Source: JAIVGV01 sp036389335 (GTDB lineage: Bacteria > Acidobacteriota > Blastocatellia > Pyrinomonadales > Pyrinomonadaceae). Taken from it: a stretch of DNA of 64,000 nucleotides. A program made the position numbers and the translations under genes. The notes beneath the pieces were generated by a model that saw only the letters and a program-made list of their open reading frames with translations, was not told the origin of the DNA and made no database searches. The DNA is taken from positions 36,655-100,654 of the forward strand of contig DASVQC010000039.1 of the NCBI GenBank assembly GCA_036389335.1. The letters run 5' to 3'. Below are positions 52,281 through 62,185 of the stretch, piece by piece (position 1 is the first letter of the stretch; each line of letters begins with the position of its first letter).

Positions 52281-53518
52281 CAGGGTCTCCTGGGGGATTC
52301 GGAGCGGGTCGCCGCCGGGGCGGGCTTCGCGCCCTGCGCCCCGGCGACGCGGGCCGTGCGCGTGATGGCGATGCGCTTGTCGCGCCGCCCGTCGTCGGCG
52401 ATCTGCACTTTGATCTGGCGGACGGTGCCGTCGCGCTTGCTGTTGGTCGGGTAGTAGCCGATGACGTACTGGGTGCGCATGTCCTTCGTGATCTCGTGCG
52501 CGACCGTCGGCAGCTCGGCGAGCGAGGCGGGGAAGAAGGCGCGACCGCCCGTCTCGGTGGCGAGCTTGTTGATCAGCTCCGTCGCCTTGTCCTTCGACGA
52601 CTTGCGGATGAAGCCGCCCTCGGCGTCCAGCTCGGAGGTGAAGCCGATGACGTAAATCTGCACGTCGTTCTCGCGCAGGAAGTCGAAGAGCTGGGCGAGC
52701 TTGTAGTAGCTGCTGCGATCCTCTCCGTCGGTGACGAGGATCATGGCGCGCCGCCGCTTGTCGTTCAGGGCGTCGCCCTTCTTGTACTCGGCGGTGTGCT
52801 CGGCGGCGAGGTAGACGGCGTCGACGATGGCCGTCTGCCCGCCCTCGGTGTGCATGTTGTCGAGCGCGTCGAAGAGATCGTCCTTGTTCGCCGTGAAGTC
52901 TTGCAGGAGCTTGATCTCGTCGCTGTCGACGAAGCGCAGGAGGAAGGTCTCGTCGCCGGGCTTGTTCTCGTTGATGAGGACGCGCGTGGCCTCGATGACT
53001 TTTTCGAGCAGCGGCTTCATCGAGCCGGAGTTGTCGACGACGAGCCCGTAGCTGATCGGCACCTCCTCGCGCGAGAAGAACTCGACCTTCTGCGGCGCGT
53101 TGTCCTCGAAGACGCGGAACTCCTCGCGCTTCACGTCGCTGACGGGGCGGTTGTTGCGGTCGATGACGCGGACGTTGAGGTTGACGAGGTTCGTGTCGAC
53201 GGTCAGCACCTCTTCCGGGTCGATCTCCTGCCCCTTCAGCTCGGGCGGCGTGGGCGACGCGTTGGGCGCGGGCGACGCCGCCGCGGGCTGCTGCGCCTTG
53301 GCGGGCGCGGGCGCCGGGGTCTGGGCGGGGCGGGCGGGCGTCGGCTGCGGGGTCGCGCTGGCGCGCGCGGGCTGCGCGGCGGTCGTGCGCCGCGGGCGCG
53401 TGTCCTGCCGCCGCGCGGCGGAGGCGGCGGGCAGCACGAGGGCCGCCAGCGAGGCGGCGAAGAGCGCGGCGCGCAAGAGCGCGCGGCGCGTCGGTCTGTC
53501 GAGGCGGGGTCTGGTCAT
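52280..53518 (-). CDS. Acidobacterial VWFA-related domain protein, first of a tandem pair
   Basis: The 412-residue protein starts with a twin-Arg/basic signal-like segment (RALLRAALFAASLAALVLPAASA), then a Pro/Ala/Gln-rich stretch and a VWFA domain: VDTNLVNLNVRVIDRNNRPVSDV, the MIDAS-type DNSGSMKPLLEKV, LLRFVDSDEIKLLQDF, ILVTDGEDRSSY and QYVIGYYPTNSKRDG. The pattern is that of the VWFA-related family (TIGR03436-type) typical of Acidobacteria. It is a periplasmic or surface protein likely to bind a metal and a partner. Coupled to the CNB-DUF1003 gene. Confidence 0.9.
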   Translation of the reverse strand: MTRPRLDRPTRRALLRAALFAASLAALVLPAASAARRQDTRPRRTTAAQPARASATPQPTPARPAQTPAPAPAKAQQPAAASPAPNASPTPPELKGQEIDPEEVLTVDTNLVNLNVRVIDRNNRPVSDVKREEFRVFEDNAPQKVEFFSREEVPISYGLVVDNSGSMKPLLEKVIEATRVLINENKPGDETFLLRFVDSDEIKLLQDFTANKDDLFDALDNMHTEGGQTAIVDAVYLAAEHTAEYKKGDALNDKRRRAMILVTDGEDRSSYYKLAQLFDFLRENDVQIYVIGFTSELDAEGGFIRKSSKDKATELINKLATETGGRAFFPASLAELPTVAHEITKDMRTQYVIGYYPTNSKRDGTVRQIKVQIADDGRRDKRIAITRTARVAGAQGAKPAPAATRSESPRRP

Positions 53519-53758
53519 CGCGACTTCAAAACTCCCTCAGGTTGTGATCACGCGCCGCTGCGAAGAAACGCCCGGCGTGCACGCGCCCCCGGTAGACGGG
53601 CGGGGCCGCGTGGCTCGCGCAGGCGTTTCTCACAGTCAGCCGGCACTCCATGCTTCGCGCGGCTGGGGCTTCTCAGAAAAGAACTCGCGGGGCCGCACAC
53701 GCCGCCCGGCGAAAGTTAGAGGTCTCGCGCGCCGGGCGCGTTGCCAGAGTCGGGCGCT

Positions 53759-54868
53759 CTAGCGCGGGTTGGTCGTCGCGTAGTAGCCGTCCTTCGTGCG
53801 CACGAAGAGGCGGGGCAAGCCGCGCGGCGGCGCGACCTTGACCTTGAGCTTGTGCCACTTGCCGTCGTTCGTGAAGTTCTTCGGGCGGTAGGCGATGGAA
53901 TACTGGTGGCGCAACTCGATGGCGATGCGCTCGAAAATCTCGTTCATCTCGGCGGCGGTGTCGGGGAAGAAGGCGCGCCCGCCGGAGACCGAAGCCAGCT
54001 CGTCGAGGATGGCCTGCCCGCCCGCGTCGAGCCCGCTCCCGGTGCCGCGCTCGATGATGCCGATGGCGTAGATCAAAACGTCGGTCTCTTTGAGGAGGCG
54101 GCGCAGCTCGTTGAAGGTGTAGCGCGAGTTGTTGTCCTGCCCGTCGGAGATGACGAGGAGCGCGCGCTTCGGGTGCGTGCCGCGCGTGACGCGGTCGATG
54201 CCGAGGTAGCAGGCGTCGTAGAGCGCGGTGTTGCCCTTGCTCTCGACGAAGGTCAGCTTGTCGAGCATCGCGTCGGAGTCGCGCGAGCGATCCATCAGGA
54301 GCTGCGCGCGCGAGTTGAAGCCGATGAGGAAGTACTCGTCGGAGTCGTGGCTGGTGTCGACGAAGTGGCGCAGCGCCTCGCGCGCCCTGCCCAGCTTGTC
54401 CCTGCCCATCGAGCCGGAGACGTCGAAGATGACGCCCATCGAGACGGGCGCGTCGTCGTCGGAGAAGAACTGAATCTCCTGCTGCTCCTTGTTGTCGAAG
54501 ACCGAGAAGGCGTCCTTCGAGAGCCCCGTCACGTAGCGACCGTACATGTCTGTGAGCGTCACGCTCAGGTTAATGAGGTCTGTGTTGACGACGTAGCGGT
54601 CGTCGCCCGCGGCGTTCGCCGAGGCGGCGACGGTGGTCGCCGTCGCCGCGGCGGGCGCGGAGGAGGCGGGCGGCTGGGCTGGCGGCGCGGCGGCTGGCGG
54701 CGACACGGTCGCGGTCGCCGCGGCGGGCTGCGCGGCTTCGGGCTGCTGCCGGGCTGACTTTTGCTGTTGCTGCGCGTGGCTCGTCGTGAGCGCGGCGGCG
54801 AGCGGGGCGGCAATGAGGCAGGAGACGGACGCGAGACGGAAGGCGAAGGCTACGCGCTGGGCTCTCAT
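53759..54868 (-). CDS. Acidobacterial VWFA-related domain protein, second of a tandem pair
   Basis: The 369-residue paralogue of the gene at 52280-53518 has a signal peptide (VAFAFRLASVSCLIAAPLAAALTTSHA), a Gln/Pro/Ala-rich linker and the VWFA domain with VNTDLINLSVTLTDMYGRYV, the MIDAS DVSGSMGRDKLGR, LLVISDGQDNNSRY, and a HQYSIAYRPKNF end. I chose ATG 54868, preceded by AGGAGGG. A TTG at 54871 is the codon before. It lies 240 bp upstream of its paralogue on the same strand. I see no clear element in that gap. Confidence 0.9.
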   Translation of the reverse strand: MRAQRVAFAFRLASVSCLIAAPLAAALTTSHAQQQQKSARQQPEAAQPAAATATVSPPAAAPPAQPPASSAPAAATATTVAASANAAGDDRYVVNTDLINLSVTLTDMYGRYVTGLSKDAFSVFDNKEQQEIQFFSDDDAPVSMGVIFDVSGSMGRDKLGRAREALRHFVDTSHDSDEYFLIGFNSRAQLLMDRSRDSDAMLDKLTFVESKGNTALYDACYLGIDRVTRGTHPKRALLVISDGQDNNSRYTFNELRRLLKETDVLIYAIGIIERGTGSGLDAGGQAILDELASVSGGRAFFPDTAAEMNEIFERIAIELRHQYSIAYRPKNFTNDGKWHKLKVKVAPPRGLPRLFVRTKDGYYATTNPR

Positions 54869-55188
54869 CAAACCCTCCTGATCCGGGAGCCCTCAAGTCG
54901 GACTCCACGCGGGGAGAAACTGATTCTTAAAACAAAGGGCGGTCGTGTCCGTCCGATGCCGACGAAGCGAAGCCGGGTTGTCGTGACTGGCGACAAAAAG
55001 TCGGAGCTGGGGGATTCTCCCTGGGAACAGCCCCGATTGTACGACTCGCGCGCGCGCCGCGCAAGACTCACCCGCATCGAAACCTTCAACCCCCTGCAAC
55101 TTTCTTCGCGCGGCGGGCGAAAGCGGAGCGCCCGCGAGATTCGGCAGGCCCGCGGGCGGCTCGCTCAGCCTAATCGGAAACCCGCCCG
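54869..55188. other. Intergenic region upstream of the VWFA pair
   Basis: This 320-bp gap contains the minus-strand promoter at 55036-55064 and a leader of about 160 nt. No gene visible. The 3' end of the secreted hypothetical gene at 55189 borders it. Confidence 0.5.
55036..55064 (-). promoter_or_regulatory. Promoter for the VWFA gene at 54868
   Basis: TTGCGC (55059-55064) and TACAAT (55036-55041) separated by 17 bp on the minus strand. It uses the same -35 as the M16 promoter. Confidence 0.6.
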
Positions 55189-55740
55189 TCACCTGGGCGG
55201 CGGCGGCTCTCCGGGGATGATGCTGACCGGCTCCAGCGTCCTCGTCAGCGTCTTGTCGCGGTAGACGGTCTTGATGATGTCGCCGTTCAGGTCGGGGGCG
55301 CGGTAGAGTTCGTGCGTCTGGTCGCCCTGCACGTACTTCAGAACGTCGGCGCTGTAGCCGAGCACCGTCTCGGTGCGCACGTAGTCCTTACTCTCTCTGG
55401 GCTTGTCCCGCGGGTGTCCGGGGAAGGGCGAATGGAAACGCTTCTCCTTTGTCTTGCCATCCACGATGAAGACGCCGCGACCGGCTTCGCCCACCCGGTC
55501 GATCCTTGAGCCGGTGGCGGACTGGACGAAACCGCGCCAGTTGCCGTCCGAGGAGTAGTACCGCTTCTCCACGTAGGTATCGACGACCCTGCCGTCGCTG
55601 TATTGCTCGCGCATCCGCCACAAGATCGTGTACGGGACGACCTTCGGCGGCGGCGGCGTTTTGCGCGCCTGCACGGCGAACGCCGTGATCGCCGCCGCGC
55701 AGATGAAAACGCCGAACAGGATTCTTTGGTGAGACTTCAT
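55189..55740 (-). CDS. Secreted hypothetical protein
   Basis: A 183-residue protein with a signal peptide (ILFGVFICAAAITAFAVQA) and a predicted beta-rich mature part (VPYTILWRMREQYSDGRVVDTYVEKRYYSSDGNWRG). I do not recognise a family. The C-terminus is Pro-rich (IIPGEPPPPR). The ATG at 55740 gives a standard signal peptide. It lies 51 bp downstream of the Cys-rich pair on the same strand and may be part of their transcript. Confidence 0.7.
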   Translation of the reverse strand: MKSHQRILFGVFICAAAITAFAVQARKTPPPPKVVPYTILWRMREQYSDGRVVDTYVEKRYYSSDGNWRGFVQSATGSRIDRVGEAGRGVFIVDGKTKEKRFHSPFPGHPRDKPRESKDYVRTETVLGYSADVLKYVQGDQTHELYRAPDLNGDIIKTVYRDKTLTRTLEPVSIIPGEPPPPR

Positions 55741-55791
55741 TGTGCGCCTCCGCTTTCTCAGCAGTTCGCTTTACCCGATCTCGACCCGAAC

Positions 55792-57351
55792 TTACTGCAT
55801 GAAGTTACAGCCGTAATCCACCAACTGCGCCGATCCGTCGAAGACACCATTACAGACCCACCCGCTTATCAGCCACGTGTCCGTGCAAGGAGTCCTATCC
55901 CCGTTGGGGAAATGCCCGTACTCGTAGTAGTAGTCGGAGTAGTAATAACAGCCTCCGCCCCCACCCCCTCCGCCGCCCCCGGCGGGCGGATTGCCGCCCC
56001 CGCCACCGCCGCCACTCGTTGGGACACACGTGCAGGTATCGTGATTCAAGATAGTGTCAGCCGGGCAACTTTGTGTTATGCACTGGCAGCAATACGGGTC
56101 TGCGGAGTCGAGGTAAGCGGTGTCGGGGCAGCCGGTTTGGTAACTGCTAAAGTCTGCCTGCGGGCCATGAAAACAGAGATTGCAATCCCAAATCGGGGTT
56201 TGGTCGGAGGCTGGGAGGCTCTGGAACATATACTTACAGGTACAAGAATTGTTGGGGCGCGGGGTCGAGCACACCGGCTCCGGGGTAGGTGTGGGCGTCG
56301 GCGTCTCGCTGGGGGTGGGCGTTGGCGTCGGGTCTCCGATAGCACAGCTACCGACTTCTTCTTGAAATTGGCAGTATTGTATTCCGTTGAATCGAGTTTG
56401 GCAGGACTCGCGTGCGGTGTGGGTTTGAATACACTCGCCATAAGGGTGACTACTATCACAATAAATATGCCCGACTCCTAGGAATTGATTCGGGTCATCA
56501 CATGGGCACGTCGCAAAGGCGGGTTCTCCATAAAAGCAATCGCCGTTACTCTGGCAACCACAAACGTCTGCAGTGCCGCCAATGGTCGAAGATGAGCAAG
56601 AATTAGAAATGCTCGTGGCTGGATAAAAATCTACCCGCGAAAAACTCGCGGGCTGTAGGAGGTAAAAAGAGTTCGGAGCCTTATTAGATGAGCTTGCTAT
56701 TGCTTTCTCAGGAGTGGGCGGGCGTTGCATCTTAATTCCGGTAGAAATTTTTTGAACTTTCTTACGCGGTATGTAAGGTCTCCCGTCCGTTCCTCTTAGA
56801 CCCGTACCGTCCCCGAAGTTAATTACCTGAAAATCAAGTCTTACTTTTTTCGGCTCGTGTCTCTTCTCGTCATCTCGCGATTTTTCATACCCGCCCACCT
56901 GCGCTGCGGAGATGCTTAGGGTGACGGTCTCGCCCGGTTTGATCGGCACGTCGTCCGCTTGTATCGCCGTAGATAACCGAACTAATTCCTTTCTCCCATA
57001 GGTTATCTGGACGGCATAAGGAACGCCTTCGATACTTACATCCGGCAGAATGAGGAGCATATATAAGAAGTAAATCGGCTTGTTCCCTGTATTCTTAAGC
57101 TCGATCTCCAACTCACGAGCCCAATTTTTGTTCTTCACATCCTTGAAGGATTGCTCGTTTTTAAGCTTCACCTTTACCGGAACATGATCAGGTATAGTGT
57201 TCTCAAACTTTCTTTCCTCATCCTGCGGAGATTGAGCCGTGCTCAACCCGATGCCGATGGCGCACAGCAAGAGGAGCAGGACTAACAGCGCGACTTGGAA
57301 GACGGGCAAGCTCCGAGTTCGAGTTAGGATGGAAGTTCGATGAGGGCTCAC
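55792..57351 (-). CDS. Cys-rich secreted protein, full-length paralogue of a tandem pair
   Basis: This 519-residue protein and the next gene are about 50% alike by eye. An N-terminal membrane helix or signal (FQVALLVLLLLLCAIGIGLSTA) is followed by a beta domain (ARELEIELKNTGNKPIYFLYMLLILPDV), a Cys-rich region (CGCQSNGDCFYGE, CPCDDPNQF), a PTPTPSETPTPTP linker and a C-terminal 150-residue Cys-rich part with a long Gly run (GGGGGGGGGG). I chose the GTG at 57351 because AAGGAG precedes it and the paralogue starts at the same codon; the longer frame reads promoter sequence. The family is unknown; surface or extracellular location is likely. Confidence 0.75.
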   Translation of the reverse strand: MSPHRTSILTRTRSLPVFQVALLVLLLLLCAIGIGLSTAQSPQDEERKFENTIPDHVPVKVKLKNEQSFKDVKNKNWARELEIELKNTGNKPIYFLYMLLILPDVSIEGVPYAVQITYGRKELVRLSTAIQADDVPIKPGETVTLSISAAQVGGYEKSRDDEKRHEPKKVRLDFQVINFGDGTGLRGTDGRPYIPRKKVQKISTGIKMQRPPTPEKAIASSSNKAPNSFYLLQPASFSRVDFYPATSISNSCSSSTIGGTADVCGCQSNGDCFYGEPAFATCPCDDPNQFLGVGHIYCDSSHPYGECIQTHTARESCQTRFNGIQYCQFQEEVGSCAIGDPTPTPTPSETPTPTPTPEPVCSTPRPNNSCTCKYMFQSLPASDQTPIWDCNLCFHGPQADFSSYQTGCPDTAYLDSADPYCCQCITQSCPADTILNHDTCTCVPTSGGGGGGGNPPAGGGGGGGGGGCYYYSDYYYEYGHFPNGDRTPCTDTWLISGWVCNGVFDGSAQLVDYGCNFMQ

Positions 57352-57405
57352 GGCATTACTCCTTCGTGGCTGGTTGAGGTTCCACCCTGTTGGTGAGGCG
57401 GGCAG

Positions 57406-57434
57406 AATATAGTCCCGCATGGCGATCAGGTCAA
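57406..57434 (-). promoter_or_regulatory. Promoter for the Cys-rich protein at 57351
   Basis: TTGACC (57429-57434) and TATATT (57406-57411) are separated by 17 bp on the minus strand. The -35 lies in the stop region of the upstream paralogue. Confidence 0.72.
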
Positions 57435-58646
57435 GGCGATTTCTCGTAGCAAAACGCGCGCCCGCCCCGCCTCGCTCCCGCGGGGGCAAGAATCATTGGG
57501 GCGCGTGTTCGGGTCGCAGACCGGCTCCGGCGTGGGCGTGGGTGTCGGCGTGGGCGTCTCGGTCGGCGTCGGGGTCTCGTCAGGCATGGGCGTCGGCGTC
57601 GGGTCTCCGATGGCACAAGAAGACCTTGGGAATTGGAAGCGGCAGTGTTGTATGCCGTTATATTGAGTCTGGCAGTCTCTAGTGATCGTAGTCGTTTGTA
57701 AGCAAAAGCCATCGGGATTCATGCTGTCGCAGTATTTAAATCCGAAAGAAACAAACATATTCGGGTCGTCGCACGGGCAAGTAGGATTGTCGTAGTCCCC
57801 GTAGCAACAGTTGCCGTTGCTTTGGCAGCCACATACCTCCGTGGTCGAGAGGGGCGCAGAGGAACATGACTTAGACGTGCCGACCAGCGAAGAAAAATCA
57901 ACCCGCGAGATGTCCGCGGGTAAGATGAAGGGTAGTAATTTGAAAACCCCGTCGGGCGACTTTGCTCTTCCAACTGCCGGAGCGGGCGAATCATTCTTAT
58001 TCTCCTTCATCAAGGGAGATGTGTTCGGAGCTTTTTTACGGTGTTGGAAAAACTGCCCGGTAGTTCCCCTGAGTCCGGTGCCATCGCCGAAGTTAATCAG
58101 CGCGAAATAGAGTTCGACTTTCTTCGCCTCCGCCCCGCAGTAATCCTCCCGGCAGTGCTCATACCCGATCACCTGACTCTCTGGAACGCGGATGGTAACG
58201 GTCTCGCCCGGTTTGATCGGCACGTCGTCGGGCTGTAGCTCCGTGGTGAACCGGAACAGCTCCATCCTGCCGTAATGTAACTGAAGCGCGTATGGGATGC
58301 CGTCGAGAGTCACGTTCGGCAAGTCAATGTTTATGAGCAGGAAATAGATCGGCTTGTCGCCCGTGTTCTTGACCTCCAACTCAAGCTCCCGCGCCCAGCC
58401 CTTGTTATTCATCTCCTTGAAGGATTTTTCGTTCCTGAGCTTGACCTTGATCGGCAGATGTTCGGGCAGGGTGTTTTTAAGCTCCCTCTCCCCCTGCGCG
58501 GGTGCCGCCGCGCTATCTTGCGCCGATTGCGCCGTGCTCGACACGAGCCCGACCGCGCACAACGAGAGAAACAGCACTAACAGCGCGACTTGGAAGACGG
58601 GCAGGTTCTGAGTTCGGGTTGGGGTGGAAGTTTGATGAGGACTCAC
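57426..58646 (-). CDS. Cys-rich secreted protein, C-terminally truncated paralogue
   Basis: The first 380 of 406 residues follow the neighbouring paralogue closely (VALLVLFLSLCAVGLVSST, ARELELEVKNTGDKPIYFLLI, CGCQSNGNCCYGD, a PTPTETPTPTPTPTPEP linker, then CDPNTRPNDSC). After that the homology ends: the last 20 residues (PRGSEAGRARVLLREIALT) are read from the promoter region of the second copy, and the 150-residue Cys/Gly-rich C-terminus is missing. The GTG start at 58646 has AAGGAG upstream and a strong promoter. It looks like a partial duplication that lost its tail, possibly still expressed. Confidence 0.72.
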   Translation of the reverse strand: MSPHQTSTPTRTQNLPVFQVALLVLFLSLCAVGLVSSTAQSAQDSAAAPAQGERELKNTLPEHLPIKVKLRNEKSFKEMNNKGWARELELEVKNTGDKPIYFLLINIDLPNVTLDGIPYALQLHYGRMELFRFTTELQPDDVPIKPGETVTIRVPESQVIGYEHCREDYCGAEAKKVELYFALINFGDGTGLRGTTGQFFQHRKKAPNTSPLMKENKNDSPAPAVGRAKSPDGVFKLLPFILPADISRVDFSSLVGTSKSCSSAPLSTTEVCGCQSNGNCCYGDYDNPTCPCDDPNMFVSFGFKYCDSMNPDGFCLQTTTITRDCQTQYNGIQHCRFQFPRSSCAIGDPTPTPMPDETPTPTETPTPTPTPTPEPVCDPNTRPNDSCPRGSEAGRARVLLREIALT

Positions 58647-58702
58647 GGCATTACTCCTTCGCGGCTCGGTTGAGGTGTCCGCCCGCTCGGTGAGGTGGGC
58701 GC

Positions 58703-58731
58703 AGCATAGACCCGCCCGCCACGCGCGTCAA
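58703..58731 (-). promoter_or_regulatory. Promoter for the Cys-rich protein at 58646
   Basis: TTGACG (58726-58731) and TATGCT (58703-58708) are separated by 17 bp on the minus strand, with the same geometry as the promoter of the downstream paralogue. Confidence 0.7.
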
Positions 58732-58846
58732 CAAGTTTTCCCGCCGCCGGGAACGCACCTCTTGCAACTTTCCGCGCGCGGCGGCGTGTAGGAGCGGGCG
58801 TCGTCGTAAGGGGGCGCGGCGGCGCGTGCCCGGCGCGCGCGGCGCG

Positions 58847-58855
58847 TGTTATACT
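58847..58855 (+). promoter_or_regulatory. Extended -10 promoter for the gspF/gspE genes
   Basis: TGTTATACT is an extended -10 element (TGnTATACT), about 78 bp before ATG 58933. No good -35 is found, as is usual for this class. Confidence 0.5.
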
Positions 58856-58932
58856 AATGGCTCTCGCGCCGCAAAAACCCCCATCCGAAGCGCGATTGAC
58901 GCCGCCCGCGGCGGCATCAACTTAAAAGAAGC

Positions 58933-60174
58933 ATGGCTGAGTTCATCTGTCGTCTGGGCACGCCTGCGGGCGAAGTCGTGACGCGCACCATCGAAGCCGT
59001 GGGCGCGGCGGAGGCGCGCGTCCGGCTCGAAGCCGAGGGCTTCCGCGTCTTCTCCGTCAACGTCCCTAAAAAGGGCGGCTCGGCGGCGTTCACGCGCGGC
59101 GGGCGGGCGGGTCTTGGCTCGCGCGTCAAGCCGGGCGACTTCCTGCTCTTCAACCAGCAGATGGCGGCGCTGATCCGCGCGGGCATCCCCATCCTGCAAG
59201 CCGTCACGATGCTCAGCCGCCGCGCGGCGAGCCCGCGCCTGCGCTCCGTGCTCGCCAACGTCGAGGAGAAGATTCGCGGCGGGATGGCGCTCTCGGAAGC
59301 CTTCGCGCAGCAGGGTCCCATCTTCCCGCGCATCTACACCGCCTCGATCCTCGCGGGCGAACGCTCCGGCGCGCTCGACGACGTGCTCGTGCGCTACAAC
59401 AAGTACATGCGGCGCGGCGTCGAGGTGCGGCGCAAGATTCGCGGCGCGCTCGCCTACCCGCTCTTCCTGCTCGTCGCCTCCTTCGGCATGGTCATCTTCC
59501 TGACGACCTACGTCGTGCCGCGCATGGCGCGACTCTTCGAGGGCTTCGGCGGGAACCTGCCGACGGTGACGGCAATCGTCGTCGGCATCTCGGGCTGGAT
59601 GTCTGCGAACATCTACTGGTTCGCCCCGACCGTCATCCTCGCCGCGGTCGCCATCTACGTCTGGTCGCGCACGCCGCCCGGTCGCCTCGCCGTCGACCGT
59701 CTGCTCGTCAGGCTGCCGGTCGTCGGCAACCTGATGACGCAGCTCGCCGTCGGGCAGGTGACGCGCTCGCTCTCGACGCTGCTCGCCGGCGGGATCACGC
59801 TCGTCGAGTCGTGGGAGATCGCGGCGGAGGCTATCACGAACCGTGAGCTGCGGGCGCGCTCCTCCTCGATCCTGCCGATGATCCGCGAGGGCAGATCGTT
59901 CACGGAGAGCCTGGAGAAGGCGCGCTGGATGCCGGAACTCGCCATCGACATGATCGGCGTGGGCGAGCGGTCGGGCAGTTTAAGAGAGATGCTCGAAGAG
60001 GTGGCGACCTTCTACGACGCCGAATCGGAGGTGCGTTTGGAGCAGTTGACGACCATTCTTGAACCTGCGATTCTCCTCCTGATGGGCGGCGTGGTGGTGA
60101 CGATCCTTTTGGCGATCTACCTGCCGATCATTCAGTCGATCTCGAACGTGTCTGGCATGGGCGCGCCGCACTGA
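58933..60174 (+). CDS. Type II secretion/type IV pilus inner-membrane platform protein GspF/PilC
   Basis: The platform protein of T2SS/T4P machines couples the ATPase to pseudopilus assembly. The 413-residue protein has two repeats of the T2SSF domain, each starting near FLLFNQQMAALIRAGIPILQAV and VGQVTRSLSTLLAGGITLVESW, and each followed by membrane helices (three in total). The end LEPAILLLMGGVVVTILLAIYLPIIQSIS is typical. The ATG at 58933 is 13 bp after an AAAAGAAG stretch. It precedes the ATPase gene by 100 bp. Confidence 0.93.
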   Translation: MAEFICRLGTPAGEVVTRTIEAVGAAEARVRLEAEGFRVFSVNVPKKGGSAAFTRGGRAGLGSRVKPGDFLLFNQQMAALIRAGIPILQAVTMLSRRAASPRLRSVLANVEEKIRGGMALSEAFAQQGPIFPRIYTASILAGERSGALDDVLVRYNKYMRRGVEVRRKIRGALAYPLFLLVASFGMVIFLTTYVVPRMARLFEGFGGNLPTVTAIVVGISGWMSANIYWFAPTVILAAVAIYVWSRTPPGRLAVDRLLVRLPVVGNLMTQLAVGQVTRSLSTLLAGGITLVESWEIAAEAITNRELRARSSSILPMIREGRSFTESLEKARWMPELAIDMIGVGERSGSLREMLEEVATFYDAESEVRLEQLTTILEPAILLLMGGVVVTILLAIYLPIIQSISNVSGMGAPH

Positions 60175-60276
60175 TTTCGCCCTGTGACGACCATCCAACG
60201 GCGCGTCTCGCGCATCTGACAAGATTCGGCAATTTCGCCCCCCGGACGACAGGAGCCCGCGAAGAAGCTAGAGATT

Positions 60277-61984
<1,708 letters not shown>

Positions 61985-62010
<26 letters not shown>

Positions 62011-62170
62011 CCCGTTGTCCCCGACCCCGGCGCCCAAAGTCGCCCTCTTCGGCTCTTAGGTTTAAGGAACGGTTTACTTTTCCCCGCGTGTAAGTTGATC
62101 GGGTAGCAGCCCGCCCTGCGTCCGCTGTGAACCGCGAACGACTGACGACGGAAGACTGACCATTGACGGT
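61985..62170. repeat. Inverted array of about 7-nt words overlapping the end of the ATPase gene
   Basis: The left arm (CCGTCAGTGGTCATTAGTC, 61987-62020) and right arm (GACTGACCATTGACGG, about 62125-62169) are partly complementary. The middle is a 110-nt stretch without clear function. The array lies at the boundary between the ATPase and secretin genes. Confidence 0.7.
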
Positions 62171-62185
62171 TTTATGAGGTCTGAA

